The notes under the pieces: model-generated
Seen by the model: only the letters and a program-made list of their open reading frames with translations
Told to the model about the DNA's origin: nothing
Databases searched by the model: none
Position numbers and translations under genes: made by a program
NCBI GenBank assembly: GCA_016178045.1
Contig: JACOUE010000041.1
Coordinates: forward strand, 1 to 64,000
Direction: 5' to 3'
DNA length: 64,000 bases
DNA from: Chloroflexota bacterium
GTDB taxonomy: Bacteria; Chloroflexota; Dehalococcoidia; SM23-28-2; JACOUE01
Part shown: positions 1 through 8,330 of the stretch, piece after piece
Layout: each line of letters begins with the position of its first letter
Position numbering within the stretch: the first letter of the stretch is position 1

Positions 1-382
1 ACTGCCAGTGGCGCATCACCAGGACGTGGGCGCCCACGGCCTGGAGGGTGCGCACCGTATCGATGAGCGACTCCCCCTTCTTGACGCTGCTGCCCTCCGC
101 CGCCACGTTGATGACGTCGGCGCCAAGGGCCTTGGCCGCCAGCTCGAAGGAGGTGCGGGTGCGGGTGCTGGGCTCGTAGAAAAGCGTAACGATGGTCGTG
201 CCGCGGAGGGCGGGAACCCGCGGCACCTCCCGGGCGAGCACCTCCTTCATGGCGTCGGCGGTCTCCATCACTGCCGCGATCTCGTGGGGGCTGAAGTCGT
301 CCAGGTCCAGCAGATCCTTCCGCCGCCAGGAAGGCGCTTCCTCCAGCCCGGTCTGTACGGTCTGCGCTCTCTCTTCGGTCAT
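1..382 (-). CDS. pyrB: Aspartate carbamoyltransferase catalytic subunit, N-terminal part (runs off window)
   Basis: This is the carbamoyl-phosphate-binding half of aspartate carbamoyltransferase, which makes N-carbamoyl-aspartate in pyrimidine synthesis. About 127 codons are present before the window edge. The family signature [13 protein letters not shown] is visible, followed by GADVINV and [12 protein letters not shown], which belong to the phosphate-binding and 80s-loop regions. The ATG (382-380) overlaps the pyrR stop by 4 bp (ATGA), so the two genes should be translationally coupled. Expression is expected to be controlled by the PyrR attenuator upstream of pyrR. The aspartate-binding domain lies outside the window. 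Confidence 0.95.
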   Translation of the reverse strand, partial: MTEERAQTVQTGLEEAPSWRRKDLLDLDDFSPHEIAAVMETADAMKEVLAREVPRVPALRGTTIVTLFYEPSTRTRTSFELAAKALGADVINVAAEGSSVKKGESLIDTVRTLQAVGAHVLVMRHWQ

Positions 383-933
383 CGTTCACCCTCCGCCCGT
401 ATCACCACGACTTCGTCGCGGCCGTCGATCTCCTCCAGCCGCACCTGTACCTCCTCGGTCAGCGAAGTGGGTATGTTCTTCCCGACGTAGTCCGGCCGGA
501 TCGGCAGCTCCCGGTGCCCGCGGTCGACGAGGACGGCGAGCTGGATGTGGCTGGGCCGTCCCAGGTCGATGAGGGCGTCGAGCGCCGCCCGGATGCTGCG
601 GCCGGTGAACAGCACGTCGTCCACCAGCACGACGCTCTTGCCGGCGATGTCGGTGGGGATCTCACTGGGATGGAGAAGCGGCTTCAGCTCAAGGTAGGAG
701 AGGTCGTCCCGGTAGAGGCCGATGTCCAGGGCGCCCACGGCGACGTGCTGCCGTTCGAACTCGAAGATAGCGTCGGACAGGCGCTGGGCCAGGGGCACGC
801 CCCGCGTCCGCATGCCGACGAGGACGACGTCGTCCAGGCTGCGGTTGCCCTCGATGATCTCGTGGGCGATGCGCCGGATGGCCCGCCGCATGTCCTCGGC
901 GGAGAGGACGGTGTGCTCTGCCCCGCTTACCAC
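379..933 (-). CDS. pyrR: PyrR: bifunctional pyr operon RNA-binding attenuator / uracil phosphoribosyltransferase
   Basis: PyrR senses UMP/PRPP and binds pyr leader RNA to favour termination; many homologues also have uracil phosphoribosyltransferase activity. The PRPP-binding motif [13 protein letters not shown] is present and the length (about 184 aa) suits the family. The ORF track begins at 993, but that extension would translate through the rho-independent terminator at 955-987. I therefore choose the GTG at 933, just before the conserved [17 protein letters not shown] start. It is the first gene of the operon and overlaps pyrB by 4 bp. Confidence 0.93.
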   Translation of the reverse strand: MVSGAEHTVLSAEDMRRAIRRIAHEIIEGNRSLDDVVLVGMRTRGVPLAQRLSDAIFEFERQHVAVGALDIGLYRDDLSYLELKPLLHPSEIPTDIAGKSVVLVDDVLFTGRSIRAALDALIDLGRPSHIQLAVLVDRGHRELPIRPDYVGKNIPTSLTEEVQVRLEEIDGRDEVVVIRAEGER

Positions 934-954
934 CGCGGGCCCCCGGGCGGTGGC

Positions 955-987
955 AAAAAAATACCTCCCGGGCCTAAACCCGAGAGG
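955..987 (-). terminator. Intrinsic terminator (attenuator) in the pyr leader
   Basis: On the minus strand CCTCTCGGG pairs with CCCGGGAGG (9 bp, one G-U) around a 6-nt loop, followed directly by TATTTTTTT. It lies between the pyr promoter and the pyrR start, where an attenuator is expected. Confidence 0.85.
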
Positions 988-1045
988 GCACACGCGCAGT
1001 ATGGTACCTTGTCGCCGACAGGCTGTAGCAGGGCTGTCTCTCCTT

Positions 1046-1065
1046 GCCGGCCTCGCGGGACCGGC
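1046..1065 (-). promoter_or_regulatory. PyrR-binding stem-loop in pyr leader RNA
   Basis: The minus strand reads GCCGGTCCCGCGAGGCCGGC. GCCGG/CCGGC form a stem around the UCCnGnGAGG core of the known PyrR-binding consensus. The flanking consensus A-U pair is replaced by a compensating G-C pair. It sits downstream of the promoter and upstream of the terminator, so PyrR binding is expected to block an antiterminator. I did not work out the antiterminator fold. Confidence 0.8.
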
Positions 1066-1094
1066 TTAAAGGGTCGACGGGATCGCCGGGCAGT

Positions 1095-1124
1095 ATGATA
1101 TCACGCGGGTGCCCGCCGGGGCAA
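1095..1124 (-). promoter_or_regulatory. Predicted promoter of the pyr operon
   Basis: TTGCCC (-35) and TATCAT (-10) with an 18-bp spacer on the minus strand, just upstream of the PyrR-binding element. Confidence 0.55.
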
Positions 1125-1145
1125 CCGCGCGACGCCGGGGGGCGT

Positions 1146-1173
1146 TTGCCAGCGAAAAACGCTATGCTATGAT
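1146..1173 (+). promoter_or_regulatory. Predicted promoter of the Rieske gene
   Basis: TTGCCA and TATGAT separated by 16 bp. The -10 is preceded by TGC (extended -10), and an AAGGAGGTGA ribosome-binding site follows before the ATG at 1204. Confidence 0.55.
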
Positions 1174-1203
1174 ACGCGAGCAGCGCCCCGAAGGAGGTGA
1201 CCG

Positions 1204-1515
1204 ATGGCCGACTTTGTCAAGGTAGCCACTGTGGACGAGATCCCGCCCGGGGAGATGAAGGTCGTGGAGCTGGGGGGGGAGGAGATCGCCGTGGCTAACG
1301 TGGACGGCCAGTTCTTCGCCTTCGGCAACAGCTGTCCCCACCGCGGCGGCCCTTTGGGCGAAGGTCTCCTCGTCGGCGAGGCTGTCGAGTGTCCCTGGCA
1401 CGGCAGCCAGTTCAGCGTAAAGACGGGTGAAGTCGTAACGCCCCCGGCGAACGAGGGCGTCCCCACCTTCGAGGTCCAGGTCGAGGGGAGCGACGTCAAG
1501 GTCGCCAAGCCCTGA
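1204..1515 (+). CDS. Rieske-type [2Fe-2S] ferredoxin
   Basis: A 103-aa single-domain protein with the two Rieske motifs CPHRGG (C44, H46) and CPWHG (C63, H66), which ligate a [2Fe-2S] cluster with two Cys and two His. The short length and lack of a membrane anchor fit the soluble ferredoxins of dioxygenase-type systems or NirD-like proteins, not the bc1 Rieske subunit. A strong Shine-Dalgarno supports the start. It is divergent from the pyr operon with no oxygenase beside it, so its partner is unknown. Confidence 0.9.
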   Translation: MADFVKVATVDEIPPGEMKVVELGGEEIAVANVDGQFFAFGNSCPHRGGPLGEGLLVGEAVECPWHGSQFSVKTGEVVTPPANEGVPTFEVQVEGSDVKVAKP

Positions 1516-1611
1516 CTCTTCACCGAGTTGACACCTGGCCCCGCTTTCGCGCTGACCCCCTGAGTAATATTCTGATGGTAGAATTGTTGTACTTTTCAGG
1601 GGTGAACTATT

Positions 1612-2307
1612 ATGCGGTGGTCTAGCCTACGTCTGACACTGATCCTGGGCGCACTCCTGCTCGCCCTTGCCTTCGTTCCTGCCGGAGGGCAGGACGGCAC
1701 CCGACTGTTCGTCGATGTCCTCCGCCCGGGCGGGACCTGCAACAGCCCGAACGCCGACAACGGCGCCGTCAACCTCCACGGCTGGCAGATTCCGGCTGGC
1801 GGGCTGACCTACAAGGTGCACCGCGGCTCCATCCCCAAGGACGTGGACAAGGACCAGGCGCTCGTCGCGATTCAGGCCGGCGCCGCCGCCTGGGACGACA
1901 ACACGGCGGCGACGCTCCTGACCTACGGCGGGACGACCACCGTGAAGGCCGGCAAGCGCGACGGCGTGAACGCCATCAGCTTCGGCGGCGCGCCCTACGG
2001 GGCCATCGCGGTCGCCTATATCTGGGCGGACGGGACCGTCGTCGAGGCCGATATGTCCCTGGGCACGGGCTTCAAGTGGGCCACCAACACCACCGCCAGC
2101 GGCGACTGCGGCGGCGCCGACAGCCGCATGGACGTGTGGAACATCGTCACCCACGAGATAGGCCACTGGGTCGGCGTCGGCCACACCTCTCCCGACTCGG
2201 CGAACAACGCCCAGAGCATGTACCCCTACGCCGCCTACAAGGAGTTGTTCAAGCGCGACATCGCCAGCGGCGACAGGACGGGACTCGAGAGCCTCTACGG
2301 GCCGTAG
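1612..2307 (+). CDS. Secreted matrixin-like zinc metalloprotease
   Basis: A 231-aa protein with an N-terminal signal peptide (basic start, then a Leu/Ala-rich core ending near AGGQ). The metzincin zinc motif HEIGHWVGVGH lies around residues 181-191 and is followed by SMYPYA, a plausible Met-turn. The preceding DMSLG and NIVT context resembles matrixins, so an extracellular protease role is likely. The substrate is not predictable. AGGGG upstream of the ATG is the ribosome-binding site. No operon partner; the next gene is convergent. Confidence 0.85.
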   Translation: MRWSSLRLTLILGALLLALAFVPAGGQDGTRLFVDVLRPGGTCNSPNADNGAVNLHGWQIPAGGLTYKVHRGSIPKDVDKDQALVAIQAGAAAWDDNTAATLLTYGGTTTVKAGKRDGVNAISFGGAPYGAIAVAYIWADGTVVEADMSLGTGFKWATNTTASGDCGGADSRMDVWNIVTHEIGHWVGVGHTSPDSANNAQSMYPYAAYKELFKRDIASGDRTGLESLYGP

Positions 2308-2359
2308 CCCGCGCCCGGAAACCAAAACTGAGGCAACTCGGCGCTCCGGGCCTCCTGCA

Positions 2360-3454
2360 TTACTGGTTGGGCCCGCCTATCCAGCGGAAATAGCCGCCAA
2401 GGTCAGGCAGATTGACGCCAGCCCCCGCGAGGAAGAAGAGACCGATTGCCAGACTAAACACGGCCGCCAGCAACCCCACCCCTGCGTAAACCGCCTTCCT
2501 CCGGCGCGCAGAGACGAAACCGGCGGTCGTTGCTATGGTCACAATAGAGTTGGCGATCAGCAGACCGACTACGAACGCCACCAGGGTAGCGACGCTCATC
2601 GCCTTGCTTCCTGCGCCCACGGCGGTGGCAATTACCAGCACCTGGGTTCCCGTCTCGGCACCGATGCCGTGAATAAGCCCGATGCCGTAGGCTGTCCTAA
2701 CGCCATACTGCTGGGCTTCCACATGCCTATACTGGCGCTCACCGCGGATCCTTGCCCACAGCCAGTTGAAGCCGTTGCGCACGCCTGCAAAGATAAGCAT
2801 CCAGCGACTGCGAATACGGAAATCGCCGCCCCGGAAGAACCGATAAAGCGAGTAGAAGAGGTAGGTTGCCAGGAAGATCAGAGTTCCTCCGACCACCCGC
2901 TCCATGATTGGATCGATCCGGCTGGGCAGAAATTCCGACGCAAGAATCGCCAAAACGCCAAGTGCCGCGACCACGGTGCCATGTCCTAGGGCGTAAAGCG
3001 AGCCCAGGAACAACGGGCGCTGTTGCTGAAGGAAGAAACTTTGCACCATCCGAGCGCCCTGTCCGCTTCCAAGGCGAGAGCGGCGCTCAGCGGCGGTAGG
3101 GAACGAGGGATCAGAATGGGTCGTCCCCGCCTCGACAGCGACAGCTTCACTCGTCTTAATCACCCGCTGCGCCTCGGCAATGGCGCTCGCTCCCAACGGG
3201 TCGGTGCCTAGCGAATGGTGACTTTCATCAGTGAGCATCACCCCTGGCTCGTCAGTAAGCCATGCTTCCTGCGGGTCTTGCGCCGCTGCCGTTGTGCTGG
3301 TGATGTCCGTAATGGCAGCGATGTGATCCCAGTCAATGCCATGTCGAATACCGAGTGCCAAAGCGCCGGCAAGTACCGCCACCGAGCCACCGATACCGAT
3401 GGTGAGGAGAACGGTCGTAAACTGCGGGCCAGAGTCAGCCAGGAGGTTATCCAG
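2360..3454 (-). CDS. Nickel/cobalt transporter, NiCoT/NicO-like, probable CTG start
   Basis: A polytopic membrane protein carrying RHGIDWDH, the H-x4-D-H signature of NiCoT nickel/cobalt permeases in the first long helix, plus several further hydrophobic segments. The ORF track begins at a GTG (3382) that cuts into this helix and has no ribosome-binding site. An AAGGAGG overlapping the stop of the upstream Fur-like gene lies exactly 7 nt before an in-frame CTG at 3454. That start adds 24 residues (LDNLLADSGPQF onwards) and completes the first hydrophobic segment. Cotranscription with the Fur-type gene suggests metal-responsive nickel uptake. Confidence 0.82.
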   Translation of the reverse strand: MDNLLADSGPQFTTVLLTIGIGGSVAVLAGALALGIRHGIDWDHIAAITDITSTTAAAQDPQEAWLTDEPGVMLTDESHHSLGTDPLGASAIAEAQRVIKTSEAVAVEAGTTHSDPSFPTAAERRSRLGSGQGARMVQSFFLQQQRPLFLGSLYALGHGTVVAALGVLAILASEFLPSRIDPIMERVVGGTLIFLATYLFYSLYRFFRGGDFRIRSRWMLIFAGVRNGFNWLWARIRGERQYRHVEAQQYGVRTAYGIGLIHGIGAETGTQVLVIATAVGAGSKAMSVATLVAFVVGLLIANSIVTIATTAGFVSARRRKAVYAGVGLLAAVFSLAIGLFFLAGAGVNLPDLGGYFRWIGGPNQ

Positions 3455-3466
3455 GGAGCTTCCTCC

Positions 3467-3910
3467 TTACCGCCTTTTCCGACAGGCGGCGCATACGCCG
3501 AATATCGCGAAGTGCTCCATGTCCGCCTCGAAGCCGTAACGGCCCTGCATCTGCTCCCGCAGCGGCTCGAGCAGGCCGTCGTCCAGGGCGAAGGTGCCGC
3601 CGCACTGCCGGCACACCAGGTGGTGATGGCGGTCCTGGTGGGCCAGCTCGAACTGGACGCGGCCGCCGCCCAGATCCGTCTCGCTCACGATGTGCAGCTT
3701 CTTGAGCAGCTGCAGGGTCCGGTACACCGTCGATATGTCCACGAACGGGTAGTGCTCCCGCACCCGGTCGTGGATCTCCTCGGCGCTCACGTGGCCCTTG
3801 CTGTCGTAAAGGATGGAAACCACCATCATTCGCTGTGGCGTCAGTCGGTAGCCGACGTCCCGTAGCGATTGGATGATGGAGGAATGGTCGGTCGTTGCGA
3901 TCACCTGCAT
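3467..3910 (-). CDS. Fur-family metalloregulator (Fur/Zur/Nur type)
   Basis: A 147-aa winged-helix repressor. The N-terminal DNA-binding domain has the typical RLTPQRMMVVSILY and DISTVYRTLQLL stretches. The C-terminal half has HHHLVCRQC and a second Cys pair, CAAC, which form the structural zinc site. Sequence alone does not separate Fur, Zur and Nur. Its position upstream of a nickel/cobalt transporter favours nickel sensing. I choose the ATG at 3910 over the TTG at 3916. A promoter with a dyad lies immediately upstream, suggesting autoregulation. Confidence 0.88.
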   Translation of the reverse strand: MQVIATTDHSSIIQSLRDVGYRLTPQRMMVVSILYDSKGHVSAEEIHDRVREHYPFVDISTVYRTLQLLKKLHIVSETDLGGGRVQFELAHQDRHHHLVCRQCGGTFALDDGLLEPLREQMQGRYGFEADMEHFAIFGVCAACRKRR

Positions 3911-3930
3911 CTGCAATTAGTTGCGACTAC

Positions 3931-3959
3931 ATTCTAGTGCGGGTGCAACCCCTTGTCAA
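3931..3959 (-). promoter_or_regulatory. Promoter with candidate operator for the Fur-like/NiCoT operon
   Basis: TTGACA and TAGAAT with a 17-bp spacer on the minus strand, a near-consensus promoter. The -10 is embedded in a dyad, ACTA-n5-TAGT, inside a wider TTGC...GCAA pair. This fits an operator read by the Fur-family protein. Confidence 0.7.
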
Positions 3960-4051
3960 CAGGTGAGACGGGGCAAGCGAGGGATGTGTTACATAAGACG
4001 GCCAGGGAAAGTCGGCCTGACGGACATGTAGGGCGGTAGGGTGGGGAGAGG

Positions 4052-4873
4052 CTAGCGGCGCTTGTTGCCGACGATGAACTGGGTGAGATTGACGAAGCGG
4101 CGCGGGCCGTCGCCTTCCGGCCACAGGGTCGCGAAAACCGTGGCCCGCGCTTCTTCCCGCTGCTCGGGGGTCATCTGACCCGCAGTGACGCCCGCCAGCG
4201 TGTCCCAGGCCGAAGCAAAGTCCGGGAAATCGAAGGACGTTGATTCAGTCTCGACGCGGGCGTCGATTCCAGCCTCGTCGAGTTGGACCAGGAAAGAGGT
4301 GGGGTCTGCCAGGGCGCCGGGGCCGACGTTCGGCACGGGCGGCGGGGGCGCGAACCTGGCGGCAGTCTGTTGGAGACGCACGATGTCGCAGTGATCCGGT
4401 CCCGCCCACACCGACGCCACGAAGCGGCCGTCGGGACGTAGTATTCGGGCGCATTCACGCGCTGCGGCCGAGCGGTCAATGACGTACATCATGCTGAGGC
4501 TGGCAAGAAGGACGTCGGTGGACTTATCTTCGGCCGGTATCGCTTCCCCGCCGCCCTCGCGAAAGGTGACGTTGTCCAGGCGCGCCTCGGATGCCCGTCG
4601 CTCGGCCAGCTTCAGCATCTCGGCGCTGATGTCGACGCACAGGACCCGGCCTCCGGGGATCACGAGGGGTGCCGCTCGGAGGGCCACCGAACCGGTGCCG
4701 GTGCCGAGATCGAGGACCTGCTGTCCCGGATTGAGGGCGGCGCGGGCGATCACGTTTTCCACCACCGGGCGGAACCGCTCGTCGATCTCGCGGAGGTAAA
4801 CGTCCGACATGCGGTCCCAGACACTGGTCTGCCAGGCGAGGCCGTCGCCCCTTCTACTGCCTTCGTCTGCCAA
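4052..4873 (-). CDS. Class I SAM-dependent methyltransferase (UbiE/COQ5-like)
   Basis: The SAM-binding motif VLDLGTGTGSVALRAA is followed by an acidic motif II region (VLCVDISAEML) and the DVLLASLSMMYVIDR stretch typical of methyltransferase domain 11 proteins. The track ORF starts at 5011, but its first 40 residues overlap the MoaD-like gene and are low-complexity noise. A TTG at 4873 or an ATG at 4810 is more likely; I use 4873 because the homologous region appears to begin before the ATG. It is the last gene of the aldehyde oxidoreductase operon. The substrate is unknown. Confidence 0.78.
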   Translation of the reverse strand: MADEGSRRGDGLAWQTSVWDRMSDVYLREIDERFRPVVENVIARAALNPGQQVLDLGTGTGSVALRAAPLVIPGGRVLCVDISAEMLKLAERRASEARLDNVTFREGGGEAIPAEDKSTDVLLASLSMMYVIDRSAAARECARILRPDGRFVASVWAGPDHCDIVRLQQTAARFAPPPPVPNVGPGALADPTSFLVQLDEAGIDARVETESTSFDFPDFASAWDTLAGVTAGQMTPEQREEARATVFATLWPEGDGPRRFVNLTQFIVGNKRR

Positions 4874-4892
4874 GAAAAAGAGTCCGCTTATT

Positions 4893-5126
4893 CTACCCGC
4901 CGGCCAGCGGCGGGATGAGGGTGACCTTGTCGCCTTCGGCCAGGACGCGGTCGGGGTCGGCGTTGTCCTGGTTGACGATGATGACACTGGCCAGTTCGTC
5001 GGGGATCTCAAGCTGCCGGACCAGCTTGTCGACGGTGGCGCCTTCGGGGACGGAATAGTCGAAGACGGGGTTGCCGTTCGGGGAGTACTGCTCGAGGTAA
5101 GCCTGCAGCTCCACCTTCACCTGCAT
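4893..5126 (-). CDS. MoaD/ThiS-family sulfur carrier protein
   Basis: A 77-aa ubiquitin-like protein ending in LIPPLAGG. The terminal Gly-Gly is adenylated and thiocarboxylated in this family to donate sulfur to molybdopterin or thiazole. It starts 1 nt after the stop of the FAD protein and sits in a tungsten-enzyme operon. A role in making the pterin dithiolene for the W cofactor is therefore likely. Aromatoleum aor operons also carry a MoaD-like gene, as I recall it. ThiS or a specialised AOR maturation carrier are alternatives. Confidence 0.85.
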   Translation of the reverse strand: MQVKVELQAYLEQYSPNGNPVFDYSVPEGATVDKLVRQLEIPDELASVIIVNQDNADPDRVLAEGDKVTLIPPLAGG

Positions 5127-5127
5127 A

Positions 5128-6399
5128 CTATCTCGCCACCTGCTGCCGCAGTGTCTCGAAGGCCATCATACCATAGTTGACCTTCTCTCCGGCCAGCATG
5201 TGCTTCCAGCGGGACACGTCCGACTTTCGCCGGATCATCGACTGCACCACGCCCAGGTCCTGCACGTCGCTGGCGCGGCCGATGACCACGACTCCCACCA
5301 TGCGGTTGTCCCGGTCGATGAGGATCTTGCGGTAGACGTTGGTCGCCGGGCTGTGGAAGACAATGGCCTCCCACTCCGGCCGGTCACGGAACTCGCCGAT
5401 GGAGGCGGAGGCCAGCCCGAACAGCTCGGTGACGTTCCAGCTGAGGCTGCCCGGGTAGGCGGCGGAGTCGCCGGCCATGTTGGCGCCGGCCACCCGCCCC
5501 TGGTCGATAGCCGTGGGCCATATGGCGTGGACCACGGGCTCGCCGCTGAGGAAGTCGGCGCCCTCGGCGCAGTCGCCGGCGGCCCAGACGTCGGGCAGGC
5601 TCGTCTCCTGCCGCTCGTTGGTGCGGACTCCGGAGGCGATGTCGAGGCCCGAGTCCTTCAGGAAGTCGATGTTGGGTCGTACGCCGGTGCCGCAGACGAC
5701 CATGTCCGCCGTCTGGGCCTTGCCGCTCTTCAGGTGGACGGTACAGGCGCCGTCCTTCCCCTTCTCGACGGCGGAGACGGAGTCACCCAGGACGACCTCG
5801 ATGCCCTTCTCCTGCATCGCCCGCTCCAGGGCCTCGCCGCCCTCGCGGTCGAGGAGCTGGGGCATCACCTGGTCGGCGATCTCGACGATCGTGTAGTTAA
5901 GGTTAGCCTTCTTGATGAGGGCGCTGACGGTCAGCAGGCTGATGAACCCGGCGCCGATGACGAAGCAGCTCTTGGCGCCCGCCAGAGCCTTCTCGATCCG
6001 CTGCGTGTCCTCCAGCGTCCAGTGGTAGCAGGCGTCCGCCTCCTCGATCCCCTGGATGGGCGGGACGCGCGACGCGGAGCCGGTGGCGACGAGCAGCTTG
6101 TCGTAGGTGAGGTTGCGGCCGTCCTCCAGGGTCACGGTCTTGTTTTTGGCGTCGAGGGAGGCAGCCCCCACGCCCCAGATCACGTCGGCATTGTTCGCCT
6201 TGAAGTAGCCGGGCTCCTGGAGCGTAATCTGCCGCATGTTCTTCTCGCCTGAGAGGATGTAGGGCAGGGCGACGCGGGAGTAGCAGGGCTCCGGCTCCTT
6301 CGAGACGACAATGATCGGCCCATCCTTGTCGCGCTGGCGGATGGCGTCGATGGCGGTGAGGCCGGCGGCGCTGACTCCGAGGATGAGGTAGTGGGACAT
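5128..6399 (-). CDS. FAD/NAD(P)-dependent pyridine nucleotide-disulfide-type oxidoreductase (AorC-like subunit)
   Basis: A 423-aa two-dinucleotide-domain flavoprotein. The FAD-binding start is YLILGVSAAGLTA, the NAD(P)-binding motif is FVIGAGFISL, and the second FAD motif is DVWAAGDCAE. The family includes nitrite reductase NasB-type and NADH:rubredoxin reductases. It lies between the AOR catalytic gene and the MoaD-like gene. By analogy with AorC of Aromatoleum aromaticum it may pass electrons from the tungsten enzyme to NAD+. This assignment rests on synteny and family, not on a subunit-specific motif. Confidence 0.88.
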   Translation of the reverse strand: MSHYLILGVSAAGLTAIDAIRQRDKDGPIIVVSKEPEPCYSRVALPYILSGEKNMRQITLQEPGYFKANNADVIWGVGAASLDAKNKTVTLEDGRNLTYDKLLVATGSASRVPPIQGIEEADACYHWTLEDTQRIEKALAGAKSCFVIGAGFISLLTVSALIKKANLNYTIVEIADQVMPQLLDREGGEALERAMQEKGIEVVLGDSVSAVEKGKDGACTVHLKSGKAQTADMVVCGTGVRPNIDFLKDSGLDIASGVRTNERQETSLPDVWAAGDCAEGADFLSGEPVVHAIWPTAIDQGRVAGANMAGDSAAYPGSLSWNVTELFGLASASIGEFRDRPEWEAIVFHSPATNVYRKILIDRDNRMVGVVVIGRASDVQDLGVVQSMIRRKSDVSRWKHMLAGEKVNYGMMAFETLRQQVAR

Positions 6400-6495
6400 C
6401 CCCTTGACCTCTAAACCCCCAGGAATAGTGGATGGAACAAGGCCCCGACTCCAGGCCCGACCGCGATGTCCCTTGTTCCTTGTTCCATGATCCTG

Positions 6496-8319
6496 CTAGC
6501 CCAGCCCCAGCTTGGACAGCGTCTCCGCCCGCGGGCTGCCGTCGTCGTCCCAGCCGCGGATGTCGTAGTACTCGCGGAGCATGGGCTCCAGCTCCACCAC
6601 CTGCTCCTGCACGGCGCCGCCCGTAAGCGGCTCGCGGGTCATGCGCGGGGGCAGGTTGTCGTCCTTGCGGCTGAAGCCGGCGCGGCTGTTGAAGAGCCGC
6701 TCCAGGTTCCAGATGCGCTCGCCGGCCAGGTTCCACTCGTCGAGGGTCAGGTTCTCGCCGGTGGCGGCGTTGTACATGGGGTACAGCTTGTCGGGCGTCA
6801 CCTCGAAGGTGGTGAAGGTGCAGATGCCGGAGGAGTCCTCGCAGGCCGCTTTGTCCTGGAGCGTCTTCTGGGCCTGCGCCTTCCCATCCGTGGTGAAGGG
6901 GTCCAGGCGCATCTCTCTGGGCGCGAACCACTCCAGCATCATCGAGTAGCCCCGCAGGTGGCAGGCGCCGCGGTTGGAGGTGGCGTAGCCCAGGCCCATC
7001 CCTTTGACGCCGCGCGGGTCGTAGGCGGCGAAGTCCTGCTTCTTCACCCCCATGAACAGCTCCGGGTGGCCGTAGTGCTCGGCCAGGCGGTAGCCGCCCT
7101 CGGCCAGGAGGTCGCCGAAGCGGCCGCGGCGGTAGGCCATCAGCTCCAGGCAGGCCATGACCGCGTCGGGGTTGCCGAACTTCAACTCGAACTCCAGCTC
7201 AGCCAGGTCGGCCGCCGGGATGTAGCCCTTCTCCGCCAGCTCCATTGCGGTGGCGACGGTGCCGCCGGCGGAGATAGTGTCCATGGCGTAGAGGTTGCAC
7301 AGGTAGTTGGCGTAGAGCACCGCGTTCAGATCGCCGACGCCGCAGTCGGAGCCAAGGCCGAAGATCGTCTCGTACTCCGGCCCTTCGCCCCGGCCCTGCC
7401 ACTTGGACGGCCCCTTGGTCTCGGTGACGCGGGCGCAGCCGATGGGGCAGGAGTAACAACCCTTGTTCCGGCGGAGCACGGTCTGAGCGATTACCGGCCC
7501 GCTGATGGCGTTGGCCTCGCCGAACTGGCCCGCCTGGAAGTTGTTGGTGGGGAGAATACCGATGGAGTTGGTGAACCCGACGGTCGAAGCCGTCCCCAGC
7601 CCCCGCAGGGCTTTGGTGGCGGTGGGCGACTCGTTGAGGAGGCGCAGGCTCTCGAACACCAGCTCCGAGAACTTCATCGCGTCGGCCACTTCCACCGCGC
7701 CCGTGCCCCGCACCACCATGGCCTTCACGTTCTTCGAGCCGACGGCCGCGCCTACGCCCGAGCGGCCCGCCGCGCGGGACTTGTCGTTGATGACGCAGGC
7801 CACCCGGCTCAGGTTCTCCCCCGCCGGGCCGATGCCGGAGGTGCGGGCCTGCGGATCCGTCTCCGCCCGCAGGATGTCCTCCGTCTCCTCCGTGGTCTTG
7901 CCCCAGACGTGGGAGGCGTCGCGGATCTCGACTTGGTCGTTGTAGACCCAGATGTAGACCGGCTTGGGGGCCTTCCCTTCGAGGATGACCATGTCGTAGC
8001 CCGCGAACTTCAGCTCGGGGCCCCAGTAGCCCCCGGAGTTGGAGCAGGCGATGGCGTCGGTAAGTGGCCCCTTGCAGATGACCATGTAGCGGCCGCCGGT
8101 GGGGGCGTAGGTGCCGGTGAGCGGCCCGGTGGCGAAGATCACCTTGTTCTCCGGCCCCAGCGGGTCGCAGGCGGGGTCGATCTCTTCGTACAGGTAGCGG
8201 GTGCCCAGGCCGCGCCCACCGATGAACTCGCGGGCCCACTCCAGGTTGAGGGGCTCCTTGGTGACCTTCCCCTCGCTCAGGTTTATGCGCAGGACCTGTC
8301 CGACCCAGCCGTAGGGCAT
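6496..8319 (-). CDS. Tungsten-containing aldehyde:ferredoxin oxidoreductase, catalytic subunit
   Basis: A 607-aa AOR-family protein that oxidises aldehydes to carboxylic acids at a W-bis-pterin site. It begins GWVGQVLRINLSEGKV, the usual family start. The [4Fe-4S] ligands appear as CYSCPIGC (around residue 286) and a distal Cys in SSGICTFTTFE (around residue 495). Pterin-binding stretches such as GRSGVGAAVGSKNVKA are present. I choose the ATG at 8319 with AAGGAG upstream over the track start at 8379, which overlaps the iron-sulfur gene. It is the second gene of the operon. Confidence 0.93.
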   Translation of the reverse strand: MPYGWVGQVLRINLSEGKVTKEPLNLEWAREFIGGRGLGTRYLYEEIDPACDPLGPENKVIFATGPLTGTYAPTGGRYMVICKGPLTDAIACSNSGGYWGPELKFAGYDMVILEGKAPKPVYIWVYNDQVEIRDASHVWGKTTEETEDILRAETDPQARTSGIGPAGENLSRVACVINDKSRAAGRSGVGAAVGSKNVKAMVVRGTGAVEVADAMKFSELVFESLRLLNESPTATKALRGLGTASTVGFTNSIGILPTNNFQAGQFGEANAISGPVIAQTVLRRNKGCYSCPIGCARVTETKGPSKWQGRGEGPEYETIFGLGSDCGVGDLNAVLYANYLCNLYAMDTISAGGTVATAMELAEKGYIPAADLAELEFELKFGNPDAVMACLELMAYRRGRFGDLLAEGGYRLAEHYGHPELFMGVKKQDFAAYDPRGVKGMGLGYATSNRGACHLRGYSMMLEWFAPREMRLDPFTTDGKAQAQKTLQDKAACEDSSGICTFTTFEVTPDKLYPMYNAATGENLTLDEWNLAGERIWNLERLFNSRAGFSRKDDNLPPRMTREPLTGGAVQEQVVELEPMLREYYDIRGWDDDGSPRAETLSKLGLG

Positions 8320-8330
8320 GTCGACTCCTT

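Noticed and set aside
1528-1533. TTGACA before the matrixin gene
   Set aside because: No -10 at 16-18 bp; the TAGAAT at 1579 is too far away.
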